From: Alsobacter soli
GTDB lineage: Bacteria > Pseudomonadota > Alphaproteobacteria > Rhizobiales > Beijerinckiaceae
DNA length: 64,000 nt
Assembly: GCF_003004785.1 (NCBI RefSeq)
Contig: NZ_PVZS01000013.1
Coordinates: 1 to 64,000, forward strand
Direction of reading: 5' to 3'
Shown piece after piece: positions 37,213 through 46,543 of this stretch (within the stretch, counting starts at the first letter, position 1; every line of letters starts with the position of its first letter). Both the position numbers and the translations under genes were made by a program. A model generated the notes under the pieces. That model was not told the origin of the DNA. It saw only the letters and a program-made list of their open reading frames with translations, and ran no database searches.

Positions 37213-37250
37213 AGCGCTACTGAATTCGATGCAAATTAAGCTTTGCTGAA
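37213..37250. promoter_or_regulatory. Pair of 12-base direct repeats ahead of the HTH-ribB gene
   Basis: AGCGCTACTGAA (37213-37224) and AGCTTTGCTGAA (37239-37250) match at 9 of 12 positions and are spaced 26 bases start to start, about two and a half DNA turns. They lie in the 58-base gap between the aroC stop and the ribB start. The first overlaps an inverted pair TTCAG/CTGAA. Candidate operator, perhaps for the HTH domain of the ribB product itself. Confidence 0.5.
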
Positions 37251-37251
37251 A

Positions 37252-38364
37252 TCAGGCCAACGTCGGCCAGTGCCCGGTCTCTCCAACCTGTCCGCGGTGC
37301 CGCAGGAACTGGTCCGCGATTACGCAGGCCACCATAGCCTCGCCGACTGGCACAGCACGGATTCCGACGCACGGGTCATGCCGCCCCTTGGTGATGAGGT
37401 CCGTCTCCCCTCCCCGACGGTCGACGGTCAGTCGGGGCGTGAGGATCGAAGAGGTGGGCTTGACGGCGAAGCGGGCGATGACGGCCTGTCCTGTTGAGAT
37501 GCCGCCCAGAACGCCGCCTGCGTGGTTCGACAGGAACAACGGCTTGCCGTCATTGCCATGGCGCATCTCGTCTGCGTTCTGCTCGCCTGTCAGTTCGGCC
37601 GCGCCGAAGCCGGCGCCGATCTCCACGCCCTTTACGGCGTTGATGCTCATCAGCGCGCTGGCGAGTTCGGAATCGAGCTTGCCGTAGATGGGCGCGCCGA
37701 GACCCGGCGGGACGCCCTCGGCCACCACCTCAATCACGGCGCCGATGGAGGATCCGGATTTCCGGATGCCATCGAGGTAGTCTGCGAAGAAGGCCGCAGC
37801 CTTGGCGTCAGGACAGAAGAATGGGTTGCGGGCGACCTCGTCCCAATCCCAGTTGTTCCGGTCGATCTTGTGTGGCCCCATCTGAACCAGGGCGCCACGG
37901 ACCACGAGCCCGGGAACCACCTTGCGGGCCACCGCGCCGGCGGCCACGCGGGCTGCGGTTTCGCGGGCCGAGGAGCGGCCGCCGCCACGATAGTCGCGGA
38001 TGCCGTATTTCACGTCATAGGTAAAGTCGGCGTGGCCCGGCCGGTACTTGTCCTTGATGTCCCCGTAGTCCTTGGAGCGCTGGTCCACGTTCTCGATCAC
38101 CAGCGCGATCGGCGTGCCGGTGGTGACCTGGCGCCCGTTTTCATCCGCGAAGACGCCGGACAGGATCTTCACCTGGTCCGGCTCCTGGCGCTGGGTGGTG
38201 TAGCGCGACTGGCCGGGGCGGCGACGGTCGAGGTCCGCCTGGATCTCCTCCACGCTCAGCGGGATGCGCGGGGGGCAGCCGTCGATAACGCAGCCGAGCG
38301 CCGGCCCGTGGCTTTCGCCGAAGGTCGTCACGCGGAAGAGATGGCCGAAGGTGTTGTGCGACAT
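37252..38364 (-). CDS. aroC: Chorismate synthase
   Basis: Last step of the shikimate pathway: removes phosphate from EPSP to give chorismate, using reduced FMN. 370 residues. Signatures are [20 protein letters not shown] near the N-terminus, [39 protein letters not shown] and NDEMRHG-type [14 protein letters not shown]. It precedes ribB, which provides the precursor of the FMN it needs. Confidence 0.96.
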   Translation of the reverse strand: MSHNTFGHLFRVTTFGESHGPALGCVIDGCPPRIPLSVEEIQADLDRRRPGQSRYTTQRQEPDQVKILSGVFADENGRQVTTGTPIALVIENVDQRSKDYGDIKDKYRPGHADFTYDVKYGIRDYRGGGRSSARETAARVAAGAVARKVVPGLVVRGALVQMGPHKIDRNNWDWDEVARNPFFCPDAKAAAFFADYLDGIRKSGSSIGAVIEVVAEGVPPGLGAPIYGKLDSELASALMSINAVKGVEIGAGFGAAELTGEQNADEMRHGNDGKPLFLSNHAGGVLGGISTGQAVIARFAVKPTSSILTPRLTVDRRGGETDLITKGRHDPCVGIRAVPVGEAMVACVIADQFLRHRGQVGETGHWPTLA

Positions 38365-38434
38365 GGCGGCGGACCCGAAGACGGAGCCCGCCTCTTAGAG
38401 CATTTCGGGCGGCGGGGGAAAGCCTGCTTCGGCC

Positions 38435-40366
38435 TTACACCGTCACCTGGGTGCCCACCTCCACCACGCGGCCGGTCGGGATCTGAAAGAAGTCCGTGGC
38501 GTCCGAGGCGTTGCGGGCGAGCGCGATGAAGAGCTTGTCCTGCCAGAGCGGCATGCCCGACTGGGCGGCCGGCTTGATCGACCGGCGGGACACGAAGAAG
38601 GACGTCGACATGATATCGAAGGTCCAGCCGAGCTTGCGGGCGATGGCGAGACCGCGCGGAATGTTCGGGCTCTCCATGTAGCCGAATGTCATCTTCACGC
38701 GCGAGAAGTGGTCGCTGACGGGCTGGATGGTGATCCGATCCTCCTCGCGCACGCGCGGCGTGTCGGCGGTGGAAACCGTGAGGATCACGTTCTTGTCGTG
38801 CAGAATCTTGTTGTGCTTCAGGTTGTGGAGCAGCGCCGTGGGCGCGTAGTCCGGGTCGCTGGTGAGGAAGACCGCGGTGCCCTGGACGCGGTGCGGCGGC
38901 TTCTTCTCGAGGTTGCGGACGAGCATTTCGAGCGGCACCTCGGACCGGCGCGTCTTGTCGGCCAGGATGCGGGTGCCTTTGCGCCAGGTCGCCATGAGCA
39001 GGATGAGGCACGAGGCGAAGACCAGCGGGGCCCAGGCGCCGTCCAGCAGCTTCAGCAGGTTGGCGGCCAGGAAGGTCGAGTCGATCATCAGGAACGGCGC
39101 GACCAGCAGGGCGGCGGCCCAGGGCTTCCAATGCCACATGCGCCAGATGACGATAAAGGCGAGCGTCGCATCGACGACCATGGTGGTGGTGACCGCGATG
39201 CCGTAGGCCGAGGCCAGGGAGCTCGACGAGCGGAACAGCAGGACGAGGATCAACACGCCCGTCAGCAGCAGCGTGTTGATGCGCGGGATGTAGATCTGGC
39301 CCGAGTGCGTTTCCGAGGTGAACCGGATGTCGATGCGCGGCAGGAGGCCGAGCTGCACGGCCTGGCGCGTCAGAGAGAAGGCGCCGGTGATCACCGCCTG
39401 GCTGGCGATGATGGTGGCGGCCGTCGCCATGCCGACGACCGGGATCAGGGCCCAGTCCGGGTAAAGCATGAAGAGCGGGTTCTCGAGCGCCTCGGGGTGC
39501 GACATCACGAGGGCGCCCTGGCCGAAATAGTTGATCACGAGCGAGGGAAGAACGAGGCCGAGCCAGGCGATCTGGATCGGGCGGCGTCCGAAATGGCCGA
39601 GGTCCGCATAGAGCGCCTCGCCGCCGGTGACGGCCAGGAAGACCGCGCCGAGCGTCACGAGCCCGATGAGCTTGTGCTGGGCGAGGAAGACCAGGCCGTG
39701 GCTCGGATTCAGCGCCAGCACGACGCCCGGGTCGTCGCTGATGTGGGTGATGCCGCCGAGCGCCAGGACACCGAACCAGGCGATCATGATCGGGCCGAAG
39801 GCGGCCGCCACCTTGGCGGTGCCGCGGCTCTGGACGGCGAACAGCAGGACGAGGATGCAGACCGTGATCGGCACCACGTAATGCTCCAAGGCAGGCGTGA
39901 TCAGCTTCATGCCTTCCACGGCCGAGAGCACCGAGATCGCCGGGGTGATGACCGAGTCGCCGTAGAACATGGAGGCGCCGATGACGCCAAGCGCCAGCAT
40001 GTAGCCGCGGCCCTTCTTCAGGGTGCGCTGGGCCAGCGCCATCAGGGACAGCGTACCACCCTCGCCGTTGTTGTCGGCGCGGAGCAGGATCAGAACGTAT
40101 TTGGCGGTCACAACGAGCAGCAGCGCCCAAACGATGAGCGACAGCACGCCCAGGACCGTCTCGCGCGGGATCACCGGGTGGGCGCCGGGTTGATTGTGCG
40201 CCCCCGCAGCGGCCAGCAGGGCTTCGCGGAAGGCGTAGAGGGGACTCGTGCCGATATCCCCATAGACCACGCCGATGCTGCCGACCGTCAGCCCGATGAG
40301 GCTGCTCTGTCCGTGGCCTTGGCTTTTCCCGTGCCCCGCAACTTGCGCCGCCGCGCTCTCGCTCAC
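38435..40366 (-). CDS. kup: Low-affinity potassium transporter Kup
   Basis: Proton-coupled K+ uptake across the inner membrane. 643 residues from a GTG start with GAGG six bases upstream. About twelve hydrophobic segments fill residues 20-450, beginning with [50 protein letters not shown] and [13 protein letters not shown] are further family motifs. The last 190 residues are a cytoplasmic domain typical of the KUP/HAK family. Confidence 0.95.
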   Translation of the reverse strand: MSESAAAQVAGHGKSQGHGQSSLIGLTVGSIGVVYGDIGTSPLYAFREALLAAAGAHNQPGAHPVIPRETVLGVLSLIVWALLLVVTAKYVLILLRADNNGEGGTLSLMALAQRTLKKGRGYMLALGVIGASMFYGDSVITPAISVLSAVEGMKLITPALEHYVVPITVCILVLLFAVQSRGTAKVAAAFGPIMIAWFGVLALGGITHISDDPGVVLALNPSHGLVFLAQHKLIGLVTLGAVFLAVTGGEALYADLGHFGRRPIQIAWLGLVLPSLVINYFGQGALVMSHPEALENPLFMLYPDWALIPVVGMATAATIIASQAVITGAFSLTRQAVQLGLLPRIDIRFTSETHSGQIYIPRINTLLLTGVLILVLLFRSSSSLASAYGIAVTTTMVVDATLAFIVIWRMWHWKPWAAALLVAPFLMIDSTFLAANLLKLLDGAWAPLVFASCLILLMATWRKGTRILADKTRRSEVPLEMLVRNLEKKPPHRVQGTAVFLTSDPDYAPTALLHNLKHNKILHDKNVILTVSTADTPRVREEDRITIQPVSDHFSRVKMTFGYMESPNIPRGLAIARKLGWTFDIMSTSFFVSRRSIKPAAQSGMPLWQDKLFIALARNASDATDFFQIPTGRVVEVGTQVTV

Positions 40367-40390
40367 GGATGACCTCGCCTCTCAAGCACG

Positions 40391-40409
40391 TCCCGATCAG
40401 GGATCGGGA
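40391..40409. promoter_or_regulatory. Inverted repeat just upstream of kup
   Basis: TCCCGATC-AGG-GATCGGGA, eight-base arms with a three-base loop, 25 bases ahead of the kup start. It would form a hairpin in the kup leader or serve as an operator. The rest of the 294-base divergent gap between kup and fabI has no clear element. Confidence 0.4.
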
Positions 40410-40660
40410 GCAATGCGGCATGACCTTGCCGGTTCCCCCGGGCGGCGGCGCTTATATCACCGCCGCGGCAGGTTTCCATCCGTCCGGCCACAGTCCAGAC
40501 AAAATGGTTACGGCTGCGCTGGCAAGCAGGTTCTGCAGTGGTTCGCGCAAGAGTGGCGGAGCGTCGCCCACACCGGAATCGGCCGGAGCGCTTCCGCTGC
40601 GGCAGGGGTTCCGCTATTGATGCCCGACACCGTAGGGCTCCACGCAATCGAACGGTCGAC

Positions 40661-41491
40661 ATGACAGAGCAGATCTCCCGGGCTTCCAACCTCCTCGCCG
40701 GCAAGCGCGGGCTCGTGATGGGCGTCGCCAACAACCGCTCGATCGCGTGGGGAATCGCCCGCGCCGCGCACCAGCACGGCGCCCAGCTCGCTTTCACCTA
40801 CCAGGGCGAGGCGCTGGAGAAGCGGGTGCGCCCGCTCGCGAACGAACTCGGCGCCGCCGTCGTGGGCCATTGCGACGTCACGGACGCGGCTTCCATGGAC
40901 GCCGTCTTCGCCGAGGTCGAGAAGCTGTGGGGCGGGCTGGACTTCGTGGTCCATTGCATCGCCTTTTCCGACAAGGACGAGCTGACCGGTCGCTATGTCG
41001 ACACGACCGAGGCCAACTTCACCAAGTCGCTCCTCATCTCCTGCTACTCTTTCACGGCCATCGCGCAGCGGGCCGAGAAGCTGATGCGGGACGGCGGGTC
41101 GATGCTGACCCTCACTTATTACGGCGCCGAGAAGTGGATGCCGCACTATAACGTCATGGGCGTCGCCAAGGCCGCGCTCGAGGCGTCGGTGCGCTACATG
41201 GCCGCGGACCTCGGCCCGAAGAACATCCGCGTCAACGCCATTTCGGCCGGCCCGATCAAGACGCTGGCGGCCTCCGGCATCGGCGACTTCCGCTACATCC
41301 TGCGGTGGAACGAGTACAATGCGCCGCTGCGGCGCACCGTGACGACCGAGGAGGTCGGCGACACCGCCGCCTATCTGGTGTCCGACCTGTCCCGCGGCAT
41401 GACGGGCGAGATACTCCACGTCGACGCCGGCTACCATGTCGTCGGCATGAAGAACCCCGAGGCGCCGGACATCACGCTCGAGAAGGCGTGA
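40661..41491 (+). CDS. fabI: Enoyl-[acyl-carrier-protein] reductase (NADH)
   Basis: Reduces trans-2-enoyl-ACP in the last step of fatty-acid elongation. The start at MTEQISRASNLLAGKRGLVM gives 276 residues; the longer open frame from 40538 is upstream sequence. FabI-type hallmarks are GVANNRSIAWGIA (cofactor), CIAFSDKDELTGRYVDT and the active-site pair Tyr-x6-Lys in HYNVMGVAKAALEASVRYMA. The C-terminus GEILHVDAGYHVVGM is typical. The histidine phosphatase gene begins 9 bases later. Confidence 0.95.
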   Translation: MTEQISRASNLLAGKRGLVMGVANNRSIAWGIARAAHQHGAQLAFTYQGEALEKRVRPLANELGAAVVGHCDVTDAASMDAVFAEVEKLWGGLDFVVHCIAFSDKDELTGRYVDTTEANFTKSLLISCYSFTAIAQRAEKLMRDGGSMLTLTYYGAEKWMPHYNVMGVAKAALEASVRYMAADLGPKNIRVNAISAGPIKTLAASGIGDFRYILRWNEYNAPLRRTVTTEEVGDTAAYLVSDLSRGMTGEILHVDAGYHVVGMKNPEAPDITLEKA

Positions 41492-41499
41492 CGTGAAGG

Positions 41500-42087
41500 A
41501 TGGGTTCTGATTATCGGCTGTACTTCATCCGCCACGGCGAGACCGACTGGAACGCCGAAGGACGGCTGCAAGGCCAGCAGGACATCCCGATCAATGAGCG
41601 CGGGCGCTTCCAGGCGGTCGAGGCGGGGCGCAAGCTGGGCAAGCTCGCCCCGCATGCGGGCGAATTGCGCTGGAACGTGAGCCCCCTCTGGCGCACGCGC
41701 GACACGGCCGAGCGGGCGCGCCGGGCCCTGCACCTCGATCCCGACGGGTACGAGCTCGATCCCATTCTCAAGGAAATCTCCTTCGGCGACTGGGAGGGAC
41801 GAACCTGGCGTGAACTCCGGAAGGCCGAGCCTGAAGCCGCGGCGGAACGCGAATCCCGGAAATGGACTTACGTCCCGCCGGGCGGCGAAAGCTACGCCAT
41901 GCTGACGGATCGGGTGCGGCCCTTCGCCGAGGCGCTCGCGGGTGAGAGCGTGGCGGTCGCCCACGGAGGCGTCGCCCGCGCCCTGCTGGTTCTGCTCTGC
42001 GGGCTGCCGGCGGAGCGGGCGTGCAGCGCCGACATCTGGCAAGGACGCGTCCTGCTCTTCGAAAAGGGCCGCTTCAGCTGGATCTGA
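41500..42087 (+). CDS. Histidine phosphatase family protein (phosphoglycerate-mutase-like)
   Basis: 195 residues with the phosphohistidine motif LYFIRHGETDWNAEGRLQGQ, the GRFQAVEAG segment, the acidic residue in EISFGDWEGRTWREL and the second His in VAVAHGGVARALL. The family covers cofactor-dependent mutases and small-molecule phosphatases; this short form more often is a phosphatase. It follows fabI closely and is probably co-transcribed, though the two have no evident biochemical link. Confidence 0.88.
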   Translation: MGSDYRLYFIRHGETDWNAEGRLQGQQDIPINERGRFQAVEAGRKLGKLAPHAGELRWNVSPLWRTRDTAERARRALHLDPDGYELDPILKEISFGDWEGRTWRELRKAEPEAAAERESRKWTYVPPGGESYAMLTDRVRPFAEALAGESVAVAHGGVARALLVLLCGLPAERACSADIWQGRVLLFEKGRFSWI

Positions 42088-42398
42088 GCGCCCCGGGACG
42101 CCATCTTCCCCCTGACGCCGCCCTTTCTCGCTGTCTCGCGCACCTCTCGCCGTGGATGAACGGCGGCGTTCACCTTCGTTCATCGTGGGTTCAGCCGCTT
42201 GGTTGCATAGAGGATGTGTCGCGAGGAGGCTTCCGTGCCTCCAAGCACCTCGTCTGACGCGACAGAAGCCGCGGGCGGGCACACAGGGACTTGAGGGCGC
42301 TGCGGGGGCATCGTCACGAGCCAGGCGGATGCGACGGGGGCTTGCCCCCGAACGGAGACGCTTTGCCGACGATGACCGCGACGCCGGAGGACGCAGCA
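42088..42398. other. Leader and promoter region of the peptide synthetase gene
   Basis: 311 bases with no gene. It holds a sequence matching the LexA consensus (42178-42192) and, near the 3' end, the ribosome site GGAGGA at 42386-42391, seven bases before ATG 42399. No riboswitch fold or terminator is recognised. Confidence 0.55.
42178..42192. promoter_or_regulatory. Possible LexA box ahead of the peptide synthetase
   Basis: GTTC-ATCGTGG-GTTC fits GTTC-N7-GTTC exactly. With eight fixed bases about two such matches are expected by chance in 64 kb counting both strands, and it lies 207 bases ahead of the start codon. It is intergenic and close to where a promoter should be, but position alone is weak support. 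Confidence 0.3.
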
Positions 42399-45300
42399 AT
42401 GAACCGGGTTCCCACCGACCTCGTGGCCTCGAATTCCGCAGCCCGCGCCAGCGCGGCGCCGCAGGAGCCGGCCATCCTCCGGGGCGACATGCGGCCGGAC
42501 CTGCTGCGCGACGAAGTCCTGGCCGAAATCTTCGCGGCCACCGCGGACCGGCACGCCGACAAGGCGGCCATGATCTGCCGGGGCGAGATCCTGACCTATG
42601 CGCAGGTCGAGGCGCAGGCCAACGCGATCGCGCGCGGGCTTGCGGACCGCGGAGTTGGTCCGGGCGACGTGGTCGGCCTTTGGGCGCCGCGGGGCGCCGA
42701 GTTGCTCATCGCACAAATCGCTGTCGCCAAGTCGGGCGCCGCGTGGCTGCCCTTCGACGCGGACGCGCCCGTGGAGCGCATCGCCGTCTGCCTGGCGGAC
42801 GCCGAGGCCAAGGGCCTTCTCACCTGCGCGGCCTTCACCGAGCGCGCCGCCGGCGCGGGCGTGGCCGTGCTGACCGCCGCCCTGCTGTCGGAAGGCCAGA
42901 GCGGCGAGCGGTTCTGCCCGCGCGAGCGGGGCCTGACGCCGGACCACCCGGCCTACATGATCTACACCTCGGGCTCGACCGGCACGCCCAAGGGCATCGT
43001 GGTCAGCCATCGCAACATCACGCATTACCTGCGGGCGGCCAACACGCTGTTCGGCCTCACCCATGAGGACGTGATGTTCCAGAGCGCCTCGGTGGCATTC
43101 GACCTGTCCATGGAGGAGATCTGGGTCCCTTACCTGGCCGGCGCCACGCTTTGGGTCGCCACGCCGGAGGTGATGGCTGAGACCGACAAGCTCGCTGACG
43201 TGATCGCCGAGGCCGGCGTCACCGCCATCGACACGGTGCCGACTCTGCTCGGCCTGTTTCAGCGCGACATCCCGAGCCTGCGGGTCATCATCCTGGGCGG
43301 CGAGGCCCTGCCGGCCTCCCTGGTGACCAAGTGGGCGCGCGACGGCCGGCGCGTGTTCAACACCTATGGGCCCACGGAAGCGACTGTCGTCGCCACCGCC
43401 TGGGAGGCGAAACCCGGCGAGCCGGTCACGATCGGCCGGCCGATCGCGAACTACACCTGCTATGTGGCGGCCGAGGACCTGACGCTGCTGCCGCCCGGCG
43501 TGCAGGGCGAGTTGCTGATCGGCGGCCCTGGCGTGGCCCAGGGCTACCTGAAGCGTCCCGAGTTGACCGCCGAAAAATTCATCGCCAACCCGTTCGTGTC
43601 GGACGGCGCGGACACGGTGCTTTACCGGTCAGGCGACGCGGTGAGCATGGACGCTGCGGGGAACATCGTGTTCCACGGCCGCATCGACGACCAGGTGAAG
43701 ATCCGCGGCTTTCGCGTGGAGTTGGGCGAGATCGAGGCCAAGCTGGATGAGCTGCCCGGCGTGGCCCAGTGCGCGGTGGTGCTGCGCCAGGATGACGGCC
43801 TCGACCGCCTCGTGGCGTTCGTGGCGCCGGAAGCCGAAGGCAAGCTCGACCGCATGCAGGTGCGCATGGCGCTCGCCGAACGGCTGCCGTCCTACATGGT
43901 GCCGTCGCGCTTCGAACTCGCCACGTCGCTGCCCCGCCTGATCTCCGGCAAGATCGACCGCAAGGCGCTGAAAGCCATGCCGCTTGCGAGCGCCGCGGGG
44001 TCCGCCGAGGAGCAGGAGCCTGCGCGCACGCCGACCGAGGGGAAGTTGCTCGCCGCGGCGCAGACCGTGTTCCCGGGCCAGAGCATTCCGTTCGAGGCGG
44101 ATTTCTTCAATGAGCTGGGCGGTCATTCGCTGATCGCGGCGCGCTTCGTGTCGGCCGTGCGCCAGAACCGCGGCTTCGAGGCCGTGACCCTCCAGGACAT
44201 CTATGGCCAGCGTACGCTGAGGGCCATGGCGACCGCCATCGACGCGCGCGCCGCGACCGAGGGTGAGCAGGCGGACCTTTCGTTCGAGCCCCCGCCCTTC
44301 CGTCGGCGCTTCCTGTGCGGCCTGGCGCAGGCCGTCTCCATGCCCTTCATCCTGGGCCTGGTGACGATCCAATGGCTCGGTCTGTTCCTCGCGTCCGTGT
44401 TCCTGCTGCAGGACGATCCCAGCCTGCTGGCCGAGATCCCCGTGCTGCTCGGCATCTATGTGGCGCTGAACATCGGCACGAAGGCGCTCATCGTGGCGCT
44501 GAAATGGGCCATCGTCGGCAAGACCAAACCTGGGCGCTACCCGCTCTGGGGCGCTTACTACTTCCGCGTCTGGTTCGTGCAGCGCCTCATCCAGGTCACC
44601 ACGATCAAGTTCCTGCAGAACTCGCCGCTGATGCGCGTCTATCTGCGCGCTCTCGGCGCGAAGGTCGGCAAGGACGCCATGATCTCGGACTTCGAGGCCG
44701 GCGCCATCGACCTGATCAGCATCGGCGACCGGGCCAGCCTGGGCCTCAAGACCAAGTTCGCCAATGCGCTGGCGATCGGCAATGAGTTCGTGATCGGCAA
44801 GATCGACATCGGCGCCGACGCCTACACGGGCTCCTCGTGCTCGTTTGGGCCCAACAGCGTGGTCCAGGAAGGCGCGCAGCTCGGAGACCTGACCTCAGTC
44901 GGTCCCGACATGACCATTCCGGCCTGGGAGACCTGGACCGGCTCGCCGCCCCGCAAGACGGGCGAGGTCGACCGCGCCTCCATGCCGGCGTTCCCGGAGG
45001 TGTCCACGGCTACCCGCTGGCTGCAGAACGCGACCTATGCGGGTTCCTATGTGGTCATGCTGATGCTCGGCCTCGTGCCGATCTTCCCGGCCTTCTACAT
45101 CCTGTACAACCTCGACGCGCTCATTGACGGCAAGGTCGACTACTCGGTCAGCTGGAGCACCCTGCCCTTCCTGGCTTGGCCGACGGCGATGGCGCTGATC
45201 GTGGTGGCGGTGGCGATCATCGTGGCGCTGCGGTGGATCATCCTGCCGACCCGCGTGCAGTCCGGTCACTATTCGATCCACAGCTGGTTCTATGTGCGGA

Positions 45301-46466
45301 AGTGGATGGTCGGCCTCGCCACGGAGGTGACGCTGGAGACGGTCTCGTCACTGTACGCCACCGTGTTCATGCGCCACTGGTACCGGATGCTCGGCGCCAA
45401 GATTGGCCGCGGCACGGAAGTTTCGACCAACCTGGCCGGCCGCTACGACTTGGTGGAGCTCGGCGAGGACAATTTCGTCGGCGACGAAGCGGTGCTGGGC
45501 GACGAGGAGATCCGCAACGGCTGGATGATCCTGGAGCCCGTGAAGACCGGCGACCGCGTGTTCATGGGCAATGACTCCGTGATCCCGCCCGGCTCCGTGC
45601 TGGAGAGCGACTGCCTGATCGGCGTGAAGTCGACCATCCCGTCCAGCCTGCATGTGAAGACCGGCGAGATCTCCTTCGGCAGCCCGGCGATGCTGATCCC
45701 GGCGCGCCAGAAGGTGAAGGCTGACGCGCAGACCACCTATCGGCCGTCGAAGTGGTGGGTGTTCGGCCGGACCATCTTCGAGACGCTGCACACCTCGCTG
45801 CCGACCGCGACCTTCATCACCTGCGGCTACATGACAGCCGACCTGATGGAGGCCCCGATCACCAATGCCGAGTGGGGCAAGGCCACGGCCATCTTCCTCG
45901 CCGCCGGCATCGTGATCGCGCTGGCCCTGGTGGCGGTGTCCGTGGTCGTCAAGTGGCTGCTGATGGGCGTCTACAAGCCCACCATGAAGCCGATGTGGTC
46001 CTTCTGGGCCATGCGCACCGAGGCGGTAGCCGTGCTGTACGGCGGCCTCGTCGGGAAGGCCTCGGTGGAGTTCCTCCGCGGCACGCCGTTCCTGCCCATG
46101 ATCCTGCGCCTCTACGGCACGAAGATCGGCAAGGGTGTGTGGATGGACCTGACGGACATCACCGAGTTCGACTGCGTGAAGATCGGCGACTTCGCCACGC
46201 TCAACATGGGCGCCTGCCTGCAGACGCACCTCTACGAGGACCGCATCATGAAAGTCGGCCGGATCGAGGTGAAGCAGGGCGTGCATGTCGGCTGGGGCAC
46301 GACGGTGCTCTACGACAGCACCGTTGGCGAGTTCGCTCAGCTCGGCCAGCTGACGATCGTGATGAAGGGCGAGAACATCCCGGCCAACACGGCCTGGGCC
46401 GGCGCACCGGCGATGCCGGTGCGGGTTGCGAAAGCGGCCGCCGTTGAGGTGAAGGCGGCCGCGTAA
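42399..46466 (+). CDS. Pls/PosA-type membrane-bound nonribosomal peptide synthetase
   Basis: 1355 residues from ATG 42399, supported by GGAGGA seven bases upstream; ATG 42372 would add 9. Adenylation domain about 40-525: A3 YTSGSTGTPKG (189-199), A5 NTYGPTEAT, A7 YRSGDA, A8 GRIDDQVKIRGFRVELGE, A10 ISGKIDRKAL. Carrier domain with LGGHSL (573-578). The rest is three units of membrane hairpin (about 645-706, 880-949, 1160-1190) plus hexapeptide left-handed beta-helix (about 750-850, 1000-1100, 1240-1335). Each unit joins the two through a W/Y-rich helix ending in LGAKIG-like turns. This is the layout of poly-lysine synthetase (Pls). No condensation or thioesterase domain of standard type is seen. 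Specificity residues read D-L-E-D-I-G-T-V-V-K. A terminator follows. Confidence 0.93.
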   Translation: MNRVPTDLVASNSAARASAAPQEPAILRGDMRPDLLRDEVLAEIFAATADRHADKAAMICRGEILTYAQVEAQANAIARGLADRGVGPGDVVGLWAPRGAELLIAQIAVAKSGAAWLPFDADAPVERIAVCLADAEAKGLLTCAAFTERAAGAGVAVLTAALLSEGQSGERFCPRERGLTPDHPAYMIYTSGSTGTPKGIVVSHRNITHYLRAANTLFGLTHEDVMFQSASVAFDLSMEEIWVPYLAGATLWVATPEVMAETDKLADVIAEAGVTAIDTVPTLLGLFQRDIPSLRVIILGGEALPASLVTKWARDGRRVFNTYGPTEATVVATAWEAKPGEPVTIGRPIANYTCYVAAEDLTLLPPGVQGELLIGGPGVAQGYLKRPELTAEKFIANPFVSDGADTVLYRSGDAVSMDAAGNIVFHGRIDDQVKIRGFRVELGEIEAKLDELPGVAQCAVVLRQDDGLDRLVAFVAPEAEGKLDRMQVRMALAERLPSYMVPSRFELATSLPRLISGKIDRKALKAMPLASAAGSAEEQEPARTPTEGKLLAAAQTVFPGQSIPFEADFFNELGGHSLIAARFVSAVRQNRGFEAVTLQDIYGQRTLRAMATAIDARAATEGEQADLSFEPPPFRRRFLCGLAQAVSMPFILGLVTIQWLGLFLASVFLLQDDPSLLAEIPVLLGIYVALNIGTKALIVALKWAIVGKTKPGRYPLWGAYYFRVWFVQRLIQVTTIKFLQNSPLMRVYLRALGAKVGKDAMISDFEAGAIDLISIGDRASLGLKTKFANALAIGNEFVIGKIDIGADAYTGSSCSFGPNSVVQEGAQLGDLTSVGPDMTIPAWETWTGSPPRKTGEVDRASMPAFPEVSTATRWLQNATYAGSYVVMLMLGLVPIFPAFYILYNLDALIDGKVDYSVSWSTLPFLAWPTAMALIVVAVAIIVALRWIILPTRVQSGHYSIHSWFYVRKWMVGLATEVTLETVSSLYATVFMRHWYRMLGAKIGRGTEVSTNLAGRYDLVELGEDNFVGDEAVLGDEEIRNGWMILEPVKTGDRVFMGNDSVIPPGSVLESDCLIGVKSTIPSSLHVKTGEISFGSPAMLIPARQKVKADAQTTYRPSKWWVFGRTIFETLHTSLPTATFITCGYMTADLMEAPITNAEWGKATAIFLAAGIVIALALVAVSVVVKWLLMGVYKPTMKPMWSFWAMRTEAVAVLYGGLVGKASVEFLRGTPFLPMILRLYGTKIGKGVWMDLTDITEFDCVKIGDFATLNMGACLQTHLYEDRIMKVGRIEVKQGVHVGWGTTVLYDSTVGEFAQLGQLTIVMKGENIPANTAWAGAPAMPVRVAKAAAVEVKAAA

Positions 46467-46489
46467 GCCCCTCCCTTCGGGACCAGCAA

Positions 46490-46515
46490 AAAAGGCGGCC
46501 TCAGGGCCGCCTTTT
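46490..46515 (+). terminator. Rho-independent terminator after the peptide synthetase
   Basis: Eleven-base arms AAAAGGCGGCC and GGCCGCCTTTT with a TCAG loop. It starts 24 bases after the stop codon. A-rich on one side and T-rich on the other, it can also end the convergent dnaJ-like transcript. Confidence 0.9.
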
Positions 46516-46543
46516 CGTTTCAAGCGCCTGGAAACCGAGCCGG

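Noticed and set aside
37194-37251. An FMN riboswitch ahead of ribB
   Set aside because: The gap to aroC is only 58 bases, too short for an RFN element, and none of its conserved stems is seen.
42159-42181. GAACGGCGGCGTTC and GTTCACCTTCGTTC as extra LexA boxes
   Set aside because: The spacers are six bases, not seven; they do not fit the operator.
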